From Alangreenwoodia sp964438605 (lineage in GTDB: Bacteria; Bacillota; Clostridia; Peptostreptococcales; Anaerovoracaceae): a DNA stretch of 5,883 nt. The notes under the pieces are model-generated. The model was given only the letters and a program-made list of their open reading frames with translations, made no database searches and had not been told where the DNA came from. The stretch is taken from the NCBI GenBank assembly GCA_964438605.1, contig CAYTKT010000074.1, positions 1-5,883 of the forward strand, read 5' to 3'. This document shows positions 1 through 5,612 of this stretch, one piece after another; position 1 is the stretch's first letter; each line of letters opens with the position of its first letter. Position numbers and translations under genes: made by a program.

Positions 1-24
1 AAGATAGGTCATTGCCGGTTGTAG
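1..24 (+). CDS. Possible 3' end of an upstream gene (partial)
   Basis: Frame 1 reads seven codons (KIGHCRL) and then TAG at 22-24. A strong intrinsic terminator begins at the next base, which is where a gene's stop codon is often found. Seven residues cannot be identified, and a second frame is also open here, running through the terminator to 143. The call rests only on the position of the stop next to the terminator. Confidence 0.2.
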   Translation, partial: KIGHCRL

Positions 25-54
25 AAAAGACAGATTCTTTGGAATCTGTCTTTT
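25..54. terminator. Bidirectional intrinsic terminator
   Basis: A 13-bp perfect stem (25-37 with 42-54) with a 4-nt TTTG loop. The core is GACAGATTC/GAATCTGTC, flanked by A's on the left and T's on the right. Read on the plus strand it ends in TTTTT and could close a gene entering from the left. Read on the minus strand it ends in TTTT and lies about 115 nt past the thrC stop, with no other hairpin of this kind between. It probably serves two convergent transcripts. Confidence 0.85.
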
Positions 55-167
55 TGTATCTCTGTGTAATCCTATCAAAAATGTTTAGCATCTCAATCAA
101 AGCAGATATCTTAATTACGATGAATGCATACTTGTTAGATTAAGTTGCTTTACACGCCGATTTACCG

Positions 168-1652
168 CTATTTCAGGTTCAGCGAAGCAGTTACGGCGTC
201 AGCCAAATCATTGCGCTCGATTATTTTTTTGTGACGGATCTCTTTTTGATCGAGATCCTTAAGGCCGGACGGGATTCTGACTTGCGTTTTCTCATGGAGT
301 GCTCTGACGTAAGCAAAACCGTCAGTTTCTTCTGGCATTCCAAGCGCTTCCGCAACGCTGGCAGCAAATTTATATGCACTGGCTGTAGAAGCGATAATGG
401 TAGACGTATTGTCACCGGTCGATTTTCTGTATTCGTCGTAAACTTTGTATGCTACGGCTGTATGGGTATCCATCAGGTAACCGTTGCTGTTATACATATC
501 GGCGATTACTTTTTTCGTTTCCTCCTCGTCGGCGAAGCCTGCAATGAAGTCAGCCATGCCGTTTCTGATCGTATCGTTGACCGTGTACTTTTTTTCTTTT
601 TCAAGCTGGTTCATCAGTTCGGCAATCATATCGCCGTCATTTCCGCTGAGGTGATAGAGCAGTCTTTCCAGGTTGCTGGAAATCAGAATATCCATTGACG
701 GGGAATTTGTACAGTAAAATTCGCGGTTGATGTCGTATACGCCAGTGTTGATAAAGTCAGTCAGGACTTTATTTTTATTGGAGGCGCAGATGAATTTATT
801 CACAGGAATTCCCATTTTTGAAGCGTAATATGCCGCAAGGATATTACCGAAATTTCCTGTCGGAACGACGATGTTAATTTTGTCGCCATCGGAAATGACG
901 CCTTTTTCAAGGAGTTTAATGTAAGCATAAACGTAGTAAACGACTTGAGGAATGAGACGACCTATGTTAATAGAATTGGCAGAAGAAAGCTTTATATCGT
1001 TTTTGTTAAGCATTTCATTAAAATCGGTGTCGCTGAACAGTTTCTTTACACCAGTTTGAGCGTCGTCAAAATTGCCAGAAATGCCAAAAACATGTGTATT
1101 GGAGCCTTCCTGGGTGGTCATTTGGCGTTTTTGAACTTCACTGATGCCGTCGGACGGAAAGAAAACGATGATTTCTGTGCCTTCCACATTAGCAAAGCCT
1201 TCAAGGGCAGCTTTGCCGGTGTCGCCGGATGTTGCCGTCAGGATAGCAATTTTTTTATTTTCGCGTTCTTTTTTGACTGCGGTAGTCAGCAGATAGGGCA
1301 GAATGGAGAGCGCCATGTCTTTAAACGCGGCCGTTTTTCCGTGGTAGAGTTCCAGGAAGTGGACATCGCCTGCACTGACGATGGGAACGATGTCGTCTGC
1401 CTCGAATTTGCTGTCATAAGCGCCATCAACACAAATCTGCATTTCTTCATCCGTATAATCGGTGAAGAAGGCAGAGATGATGGCTTTTGCAATCTCCTTG
1501 TACGGTTTACCGGTCATGTCAGCCGGAGCGAAAGGGAGAGGCGGAATGACGTCCGGCACGTAAAGACCCTTATCATCGGCAATGCCTTTGATGATAGCCT
1601 GAGCGGCCGTTTTCTGTGTGAAACTTCCGCGGGTGCTTTTATAATGAATCAT
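168..1652 (-). CDS. thrC: Threonine synthase (PLP-dependent)
   Basis: This cytoplasmic enzyme converts O-phospho-L-homoserine to L-threonine and phosphate using pyridoxal 5'-phosphate, the last step of threonine synthesis. The 494-residue product has the N-terminal pattern of the family (YKSTRG near residue 4, then GLYVP near 29). The HGKTAAFKDMA motif carries the expected PLP lysine at K111. The cofactor-phosphate loop TATSGDTGKAA lies at about 139-149, and VPTGNFGN at about 263-270. Length matches the longer (yeast/E. coli-like) threonine synthases. The frame is open to 1811, but those 53 extra codons are basic, unlike the family and overlie the promoter. The ATG at 1650-1652 follows AAGGAG with an 8-nt spacer, so I chose it. 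The stop is TAG. No hom or thrB gene is adjacent, so the gene seems to be a single-gene unit with its own promoter. No frameshift or missing motif is seen. Confidence 0.97.
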   Translation of the reverse strand: MIHYKSTRGSFTQKTAAQAIIKGIADDKGLYVPDVIPPLPFAPADMTGKPYKEIAKAIISAFFTDYTDEEMQICVDGAYDSKFEADDIVPIVSAGDVHFLELYHGKTAAFKDMALSILPYLLTTAVKKERENKKIAILTATSGDTGKAALEGFANVEGTEIIVFFPSDGISEVQKRQMTTQEGSNTHVFGISGNFDDAQTGVKKLFSDTDFNEMLNKNDIKLSSANSINIGRLIPQVVYYVYAYIKLLEKGVISDGDKINIVVPTGNFGNILAAYYASKMGIPVNKFICASNKNKVLTDFINTGVYDINREFYCTNSPSMDILISSNLERLLYHLSGNDGDMIAELMNQLEKEKKYTVNDTIRNGMADFIAGFADEEETKKVIADMYNSNGYLMDTHTAVAYKVYDEYRKSTGDNTSTIIASTASAYKFAASVAEALGMPEETDGFAYVRALHEKTQVRIPSGLKDLDQKEIRHKKIIERNDLADAVTASLNLK

Positions 1653-1660
1653 GTTATTTT

Positions 1661-1666
1661 CTCCTT
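1661..1666 (-). promoter_or_regulatory. thrC ribosome binding site
   Basis: On the minus strand this reads AAGGAG, 8 nt before the ATG at 1652. It decides the thrC start against the much longer open frame that reaches 1811. Confidence 0.9.
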
Positions 1667-1707
1667 TATAATAAATATGTATATGATTTATTTCTGACCG
1701 TTTGTAG

Positions 1708-1736
1708 CGAAACGCACGGGTTTCGGCAGGTTTCGG
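1708..1736 (-). repeat. thrC leader: direct repeats and small hairpin
   Basis: The octamer GGTTTCGG (plus-strand reading) occurs at 1719-1726 and again at 1729-1736, 10 bp apart, or about one helical turn. The first copy also contributes to a 6-bp inverted repeat, CGAAAC (1708-1713) with GTTTCG (1720-1725), around a 6-nt loop. All of this falls in the predicted thrC 5' leader, 56 to 84 nt before the start codon. It could be a protein site or a weak leader structure. I saw no T-box sequence (AGGGTGG...ACC) and no thr-type leader peptide. Confidence 0.4.
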
Positions 1737-1777
1737 GTGAAAGGATTGAACTGGTTTCATGCCGATTTTTGCCGTTT

Positions 1778-1791
1778 TCGCGATATCGCGA
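1778..1791. promoter_or_regulatory. Operator-like palindrome at the thrC start site
   Basis: TCGCGATATCGCGA is a perfect 14-bp palindrome without a spacer. It begins 10 bp downstream of the predicted thrC -10 box, so it would lie at about +4 to +17 of the transcript, a usual place for a repressor to block initiation. Symmetry and placement are seen; binding by a regulator is inferred. I do not recognise the site as belonging to a named regulator. Confidence 0.5.
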
Positions 1792-1800
1792 CAATGTAGC

Positions 1801-1815
1801 CATTTTAACAAAATG
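1801..1815. promoter_or_regulatory. Inverted repeat overlapping the thrC -10 box
   Basis: CATTTT and AAAATG form 6-bp arms around a 3-nt centre. The thrC -10 hexamer lies inside the element. It may be a second operator half of the same control region, or simply an AT-rich coincidence around the -10 box. Confidence 0.35.
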
Positions 1816-1830
1816 GGCCGGTGTTTTCAA
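1802..1830 (-). promoter_or_regulatory. Predicted sigma-70/SigA-type promoter of thrC
   Basis: On the minus strand: -35 TTGAAA (1825-1830, 5 of 6 consensus), a 17-bp spacer, then -10 TAAAAT (1802-1807, 5 of 6). TGT directly precedes the -10 box and makes an extended -10. Transcription should begin near 1795, giving a leader of about 140 nt before the thrC ATG. This is the best promoter match in the window and argues that thrC is transcribed separately from the minus-strand gene upstream of it. Confidence 0.75.
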
Positions 1831-1899
1831 GGCGATATGCCATCTGCACTGTATTTTTTGCTTTTTCTGCAGGTATGAGCTTATTGAGCGTGTATGGAA

Positions 1900-1946
1900 T
1901 GCAGTCGGAACGAGAGGCCGAATTTCGGCTTTTCGTTCCGGCTGCA
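1900..1946 (+). other. 23-bp hairpin between thrC and the anchored-protein gene
   Basis: Bases 1900-1921 pair continuously with 1925-1946 around a 3-nt loop. At three places (1905/1941, 1914/1932, 1916/1930) the pair is G-U if the RNA is read from the plus strand but a C-A mismatch if read from the minus strand. Outside the stem, 1896-1898 can pair with 1948-1950 after one mismatch. No T-run follows on either strand, so it is not a typical intrinsic terminator. It could be a plus-strand small RNA, part of a repeat family, or a weak processing or termination structure for the minus-strand gene ending at 2053. Confidence 0.6.
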
Positions 1947-2052
1947 CTCTTTGAAGGAAAAATATTAGTACTGCAGCAGAGTTGAGGAAGGGCGGTTCTG
2001 CCGCAGGGAAGAAGCGGTTCTTAATTTTATTGGAATACCTTTTGGTTTCTGT

Positions 2053-2625
2053 TTAATTTAAAGATGTTACATCCCCTTCTGAACTGTAACGTACTGAGTT
2101 TAAAATCGCGTGAGCAATTTCAGCAGCGTTTTCCGGGCCGGAGTCTGTGGCGGCGATGTCGATATGAACGCAGCCGTCGCTCGTAACGAATAGAAAGTCG
2201 CGTAGATGGACAGGAATCCCGTCGGCTGTCGATTCCAGTTCAAAGTAATATCCGGAGTTGCCGCCATATACGGTTTCTGCAGGCGCCGAGAGAATTTTCT
2301 GTTGGGACGGGTCGTCGCTGTTGGCAGCGATTTCTTCCATATAAGAATTGATGTAGTCATCCACCGAAAATCCGTCAGGCATGGCTGGAACGATTCTCAT
2401 TGTGGCGTACATCGAGGAATCTGAATTTTCCGCAGCGAACAGCGCATCGGCGCGGGCTTTTTCCGTGACATGCCAGGACGACGGGACGCTCATCGAGAAT
2501 TTGTTGTCGTCAGATGTCAGCGTTCTGTCAAACGTGGAAATGTTATCCGAGAGAAGGGAGTAGACCGCGATGCCGGCGATACCAATGCTGACGAGGACAA
2601 GAATGATGATAAGAACTTTTTTCAT
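2053..2625 (-). CDS. Membrane-anchored PsbP/Mog1-like small protein, function unknown
   Basis: A 190-residue protein. Residues 1-3 are MKK and about 4-25 form one hydrophobic segment, giving an N-terminal anchor or uncleaved signal with the rest outside the cell. There is no cysteine lipobox, so it is not a typical lipoprotein. Residues about 38-180 (KFSMSVPSSWHV, then a helix-rich middle, YYFEL, and a final IDIAAT...AHAILNSVRY) follow the pattern of PsbP/Mog1-like (DUF1795-type) domains: a 'fsi..P.sW' start, an exposed beta sheet and a closing helix. That assignment comes from pattern recognition, not a search. The ATG at 2623-2625 has AGAGG upstream; the stop is TAA. The gene is divergent from the amidase, 260 bp away, so both may act in the cell envelope. 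I give no catalytic role because no active-site motif is visible. Confidence 0.85.
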   Translation of the reverse strand: MKKVLIIILVLVSIGIAGIAVYSLLSDNISTFDRTLTSDDNKFSMSVPSSWHVTEKARADALFAAENSDSSMYATMRIVPAMPDGFSVDDYINSYMEEIAANSDDPSQQKILSAPAETVYGGNSGYYFELESTADGIPVHLRDFLFVTSDGCVHIDIAATDSGPENAAEIAHAILNSVRYSSEGDVTSLN

Positions 2626-2885
2626 GGAATACCTCTTTTATAGTAAATATTTCGGCGATAATGTTGAATTATGAAATATTTTGTGGGTAAATATTGTCAT
2701 ATCATGGCGAATATTCGGGAATTTTTAATGTCAATTATGTTACAATTCCTCGGAAATATGGAAGCCATTCTAAATCTATGATAATATTTTTTATATACAG
2801 TTGTAAAGAAGAAATAATATTCCCGCACGGAAAATTATGGAATTTTTAGTGAGCGCGCGGGATTCAGAGTAGGGAGGAAAATCAA
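2626..2885. promoter_or_regulatory. AT-rich divergent intergenic region
   Basis: This gap separates two genes transcribed away from each other, so it must hold promoters for both. On the plus strand TGTTACAAT (2738-2746) is a fair extended -10, without a good -35 at the right distance. On the minus strand TTGACA occurs at 2728-2733 without a clear -10 at 16-18 bp. Several short AT-rich elements such as AAATATT recur here. I cannot assign exact start sites. No small gene is supported. Confidence 0.4.
2821..2862 (+). other. Leader hairpin upstream of the amidase
   Basis: TCCCGC (2821-2826) pairs with GCGGGA (2857-2862). Inside, AAAATT (2831-2836) pairs with AATTTT (2841-2846) around ATGG. The structure ends 9 nt before the GGGAGG ribosome binding site (2872-2877), leaving that site single-stranded. 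It may stabilise or tune the messenger. The inner stem is all A-T, so the fold is only moderately convincing. Confidence 0.35.
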
Positions 2886-4391
2886 ATGAAAACAGAACGC
2901 GTTGGCGGAAGTTTCCGCACGGCGACATTGATCGCACTCGTGATTCTGTCGTTCATGCTGATGATGGGATTCACGGCGGAGGACGCTTCAGCGGCCTCGA
3001 TCAACGTCAGAATCGATGGAACTGTTATCGATTTTGACGCTGATCCGATTGTCGAAAACGATACTATACTCGTTCCGATTGCGACGATCAATAATCATCT
3101 CGGCGGTACTTCAACGTGGACGCAGAGCACGCAGACGGCAACGATCACAAATGGAAGCATTACTGTTGAACTCAAGCTGGGTTCTGAGACTGCGAAGGTT
3201 AATGGGGTGGAACGACAACTGCTCGTTGCGCCAAAGGCTGTCGTAGTAGACGATTATGGCGGCGGCAGGATTATGGTTCCGCTGCGTTTCGTTGCAGAAT
3301 CGTTTCATTACGATGTAAAGTGGGATCAGTCATCTTATATGGCAGATATTTTAACACAGGGCGCAGGGATTCAGACTCCGCAGACAGCGACGATTTCAGC
3401 GACGCAGATTCAGACGGGGCAGACTTATAATGGGGTTGCGGGTTATACACTCGTAAGCATCATTGCGAATCAGTCTCTCCAGGCAGGTAATTACAATGGA
3501 ACGAAGCTGACAGGATCGTATACATACAATATTGAAGGCGTGGACTATACGGGCAGTTATCGTTATTATATCGATTTTCCGTCATACGCACGGGGCAGTC
3601 AGACGGCTGATAAGATTGTTTCTTCAGATACGTCAAATGTGGCGGCTGTTCGTTCCGGTATTACAAACGGAGCGGTCAGAATTGTCTGTGATCTGAAAAG
3701 CAATTTAACACCTGAAATTTCCTATTCTGCAGACGGGACAACGATGATTCTCGCTTTTGCGGAAGCTTCGTCAGACAGCCCAGCCACTCCGTCGGTACCG
3801 GCGGCGGGCTATAATCCGTACGCTGACGGCAAACTGGTAGTCTGCATCGATCCAGGCCACGGAGCGACGACGGGCGGCAAACGTAGCCCCGATTCTACGC
3901 TGATGGAATGGGAGTTTAACCGCGATGTTGCGTACAGGCTCAAGGCGCTGCTGGAAGCGAGGGGCGTTACGTGCGTTATGACTGTGGCGCAGGATGATCA
4001 GACGGATCCGTCGCTGGCAAGCCGTGTTCAGGTGGCCAACAGTGCCGGTAATATCGATCTTTTTGTCAGTATTCATGCAAATGCATTCGGCAACGGATGG
4101 ACTACGGCAAATGGCTGGGAAATTTATGTTTATAAAAAGGGCGGCGTTGCCGAAGTGGCGGCCAACTCGATTGAGGAAGCCATGAAAAACGCAAATCTGC
4201 TGAAAGACAGAGGTGTTAAGACGGCGAATTTTTATGTGATCAAGAATACGGATATGCCGGCTGTTTTGATTGAGCATGGGTTTTATACGAATCAGGCAGA
4301 ATGTGAGAGGCTGAAAGATAGCGGTTTTCGCGACCAGCTGGCGCAGGCTGATCTGACGGGGATTATGAATTTCTTTAGTTTGTATCAGTGA
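2886..4391 (+). CDS. Secreted N-acetylmuramoyl-L-alanine amidase (Amidase_3 family)
   Basis: This cell-wall hydrolase cuts the amide bond between N-acetylmuramic acid and L-alanine of peptidoglycan, acting outside the membrane with a zinc ion. The 501-residue product starts with a Sec signal peptide: a basic start, a hydrophobic core at about 12-30, and likely cleavage after ASA at 36. Residues about 40-155 resemble the copper amine oxidase N-terminal-like domain (LVPIATI near 62, VPLRFVAESF near 131, VKWD near 144), probably a wall-binding unit. Residues about 165-293 look AMIN-like (VRIVCDL near 264). A Pro/Ser linker (298-306) leads to the catalytic domain (315-501). Its expected zinc and catalytic residues are present: H325 in DPGHG, E341 in EWEFN, H397 in SIHANA and E463 in VLIEHGF. 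GGGAGG lies 8 nt before the ATG. The stop is TGA, followed by a terminator 38 nt on. The gene appears monocistronic. A cell-separation or turnover role is inferred. Confidence 0.95.
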   Translation: MKTERVGGSFRTATLIALVILSFMLMMGFTAEDASAASINVRIDGTVIDFDADPIVENDTILVPIATINNHLGGTSTWTQSTQTATITNGSITVELKLGSETAKVNGVERQLLVAPKAVVVDDYGGGRIMVPLRFVAESFHYDVKWDQSSYMADILTQGAGIQTPQTATISATQIQTGQTYNGVAGYTLVSIIANQSLQAGNYNGTKLTGSYTYNIEGVDYTGSYRYYIDFPSYARGSQTADKIVSSDTSNVAAVRSGITNGAVRIVCDLKSNLTPEISYSADGTTMILAFAEASSDSPATPSVPAAGYNPYADGKLVVCIDPGHGATTGGKRSPDSTLMEWEFNRDVAYRLKALLEARGVTCVMTVAQDDQTDPSLASRVQVANSAGNIDLFVSIHANAFGNGWTTANGWEIYVYKKGGVAEVAANSIEEAMKNANLLKDRGVKTANFYVIKNTDMPAVLIEHGFYTNQAECERLKDSGFRDQLAQADLTGIMNFFSLYQ

Positions 4392-4429
4392 CGCATTTGT
4401 CACAGTATCCGGGATATTGAAATAATAGG

Positions 4430-4487
4430 GAAAAACGCCGTAAGATGGTTTGCAGATGCAAATAGAGCACGGAATGCGGCGTTTTTT
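4430..4487 (+). terminator. Intrinsic terminator of the amidase gene
   Basis: AAAAACGCCG (4431-4440) pairs with CGGCGTTTTT (4477-4486), with one further G-U pair outside, and the right arm runs into TTTTTTCTTGTTTT. The 36-nt interior contains its own small hairpin, TTTGC/GCAAA around AGAT (4449-4462), which shortens the effective loop. It lies 38 nt after the amidase stop. The A-run on the left could also let it work on the minus strand. Confidence 0.85.
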
Positions 4488-4503
4488 CTTGTTTTGAATT
4501 TAA

Positions 4504-4546
4504 GGCCGAGCAGGGCCGCGGTAGTCAGCCGCGGCCCTGCTCGGCC
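4504..4546. repeat. Long perfect GC-rich inverted repeat (18-bp stem)
   Basis: Arms of 18 bp (GGCCGAGCAGGGCCGCGG at 4504-4521 and its exact complement at 4529-4546) enclose a 7-nt loop, TAGTCAG. The stem is far more GC-rich than its surroundings and has no mismatch. No T-run follows on either strand, and a proper terminator already ends 17 bp to the left, so a plain terminator role is unlikely. It may be a dispersed intergenic palindrome of the genome, one end of a small RNA, or a protein site. Confidence 0.7.
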
Positions 4547-4690
4547 CTATGCGTTTTGTTGCAGCATGAATGACCGATACATTTTTCTGTGGCGGTGCGG
4601 TAATCGGGAAGTATCGTTTTACTGCCTTGAACATTTTCCTGCAGGGTAAGCGCGGCCTCGTGTGTTTCTCTGTGGTGATGTGTTGGCTTG
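4547..4690. other. Segment between two perfect hairpins, no gene recognised
   Basis: These 144 bp carry overlapping short minus-strand open frames (69 and 74 codons, extending into the hairpins on one or both sides). Neither has a recognisable domain or a good ribosome binding site, and each is partly made of palindrome sequence, so I do not call them genes. No promoter or tRNA-like fold is apparent. The segment may be the middle of a small RNA or an element bounded by the two hairpins. Confidence 0.4.
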
Positions 4691-4730
4691 ACCGTGTGGC
4701 TTTGCCGCATCGGCAAAGCCACACGGTTGA
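4688..4730. repeat. Long perfect inverted repeat (17-bp stem)
   Basis: ACCGTGTGGCTTTGCCG (4691-4707) and its exact complement (4711-4727) enclose only CAT. On the plus strand, bases 4688-4690 can add three more pairs with 4728-4730, two of them G-U. A weak T-rich stretch (TCATTCTTTT) follows on the plus side, so termination of a plus-strand transcript is possible. Its arm sequence is unrelated to that of the hairpin at 4504-4546. Confidence 0.7.
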
Positions 4731-4815
4731 TCATTCTTTTAGCAGATAAAATAGAATCAATCTGAAACAGATAGGTAGGAATAATTGCAAATCGTCAGTT
4801 TTTCCTGTAAAATAG

Positions 4816-4871
4816 GGAAGAAAATAAAAACCGGCACCGGTAAAAATCGTCTGATGGGAAGACCGGTGCCG
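4816..4871 (-). terminator. Minus-strand intrinsic terminator with no intact gene
   Basis: CGGCACCGGT (4832-4841) and ACCGGTGCCG (4862-4871) form a perfect 10-bp stem with a 20-nt loop. On the minus strand the stem is followed by G and then TTTTTATTTTCTT, a normal U-tract. On the plus strand no T-run follows, so it works in one direction. The gene to its right, the Nudix hydrolase, is on the plus strand and cannot use it. It most likely belonged to a minus-strand gene now reduced to a remnant at 4896-4988. Confidence 0.7.
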
Positions 4872-4895
4872 AAAGCGTGTTCGTAACGGTACTGA

Positions 4896-4988
4896 TTAAC
4901 TGATAAGGAAGGTGGCGGGAACGCCGGTAGAGGTGATGTTCTCTGTTTTGACAACGACGCCGGCCCCGCTGCTGATGTGAAGGGATTT
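4896..4988 (-). pseudogene. Possible C-terminal remnant of a lost minus-strand gene
   Basis: The minus strand reads about 30 codons, closed by TAA (4896-4898) and blocked upstream by a stop at 4989-4991. The stretch includes GVVVKTENITSTGVPATFL, which has a normal protein-like composition, and many of its codons end in C. It stops 24 nt before the minus-strand terminator, just as a real gene end would. There is no start codon or ribosome binding site, and the Nudix gene begins where the rest of the protein should be. I do not recognise the family. A short chance frame is the alternative. Confidence 0.35.
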
Positions 4989-4994
4989 TTAAAG

Positions 4995-5612
4995 ATGACG
5001 CGCAAGCGAATACACAGAGTGCAGGAAATGTTGACGGCGTTTGATGACGAGATGAATGATATCGGGGTCTTCACACGCTCATATATTCATTATCATGGCC
5101 TTTGGCACAAAGTGGCTCAGTGCTGGATCGCCTACCGGGCGGAGAATGGAATACGCATCTATCTTCAGCGGCGTTCTTTTGAAAAGAAAAGTCATCCTGG
5201 CAGATATGACATCACGGCTGCCGGTCATGTGTCCGCAGGCGAAACACCTGAAATGGCTATGCTGCGAGAGATGATGGAGGAAACCGGCCTGTCAATCGAC
5301 CTCGGCAGAGTACATAAGCTGGGTTATGTAAAGGAGGAAATCTGCAACGACAGAGAAATTGCGTATCTTTACGTCTACGTTGAGAAAGATCCGCCGTTTC
5401 GGCCGGGCAGAGAGGTTATCTACATGGTATCGGTCGATATTGACGATTTTTACGGGCTGCTTACCGGTCAAAAGGATGAAATCATGGTAGTTCCGGCGAT
5501 AAAAACGGGTCCCATGATTGATGAAGCTTTTTCGATCCGTCTGGAAAATTGCAGCGTACATCAAAATTTTGTCGATATTGTTTATCCTTATATAAAAAAG
5601 TTGTTAGGATAA
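4995..5612 (+). CDS. Nudix hydrolase, IDI/YfcD-like
   Basis: Nudix enzymes hydrolyse a nucleoside or other diphosphate linked to another group, using magnesium bound by the Nudix box. The 205-residue product carries a complete box, GX5EX7REUXEEXGU, at residues 77-99 (GHVSAGE...REMMEETGL), with the metal-binding glutamates expected at 92, 95 and 96. The stretch before it (IYLQRRSFEKKSHPGRYDIT) resembles the subgroup that includes YfcD and isopentenyl-diphosphate isomerase type I, often fused or linked to housekeeping of unknown substrate. The substrate cannot be told from sequence. I chose the ATG at 4995 because AAGGGA (4980-4985) precedes it by 9 nt. A GTG at 4977 would add six residues but has no ribosome binding site. 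The stop is TAA. The protein has no signal peptide or membrane segment, so it should be cytoplasmic. No terminator is evident downstream. Confidence 0.93.
   Translation: MTRKRIHRVQEMLTAFDDEMNDIGVFTRSYIHYHGLWHKVAQCWIAYRAENGIRIYLQRRSFEKKSHPGRYDITAAGHVSAGETPEMAMLREMMEETGLSIDLGRVHKLGYVKEEICNDREIAYLYVYVEKDPPFRPGREVIYMVSVDIDDFYGLLTGQKDEIMVVPAIKTGPMIDEAFSIRLENCSVHQNFVDIVYPYIKKLLG

Noticed and set aside
945..1697. 250-codon plus-strand open frame opposite thrC
   Set aside because: It is an antisense shadow of the threonine synthase gene, which has complete family motifs. The shadow frame has no recognisable domain.
1653..1811. N-terminal extension of thrC by 53 codons
   Set aside because: The extension is basic and unlike the family, overlies the promoter leader, and the internal ATG at 1652 has a strong ribosome binding site.
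1653..2052. T-box or other known riboswitch upstream of thrC
   Set aside because: I looked for the T-box sequence and antiterminator pairing on the minus strand and found neither. The only large hairpin lies upstream of the predicted promoter.
3771..4403. 210-codon minus-strand open frame opposite the amidase
   Set aside because: It is antisense to the catalytic domain of the amidase and has no start signal or recognisable motif.
4500..4734. Short minus-strand frames of 74 and 69 codons between the two hairpins
   Set aside because: They overlap in different frames, are partly formed from the palindromes, and lack ribosome binding sites and family resemblance.
4948..4976. TTGACA as -35 of a Nudix promoter
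   Set aside because: The hexamer 17 bp downstream, GCTGAT, is a poor -10, and the start site would leave almost no room for the ribosome binding site.
4936..4980. 14-codon plus-strand frame (MFSVLTTTPAPLLM) as a leader peptide of the Nudix gene
   Set aside because: There is no attenuator structure and no amino-acid biosynthesis link, and the opposite strand reads as a better protein end.
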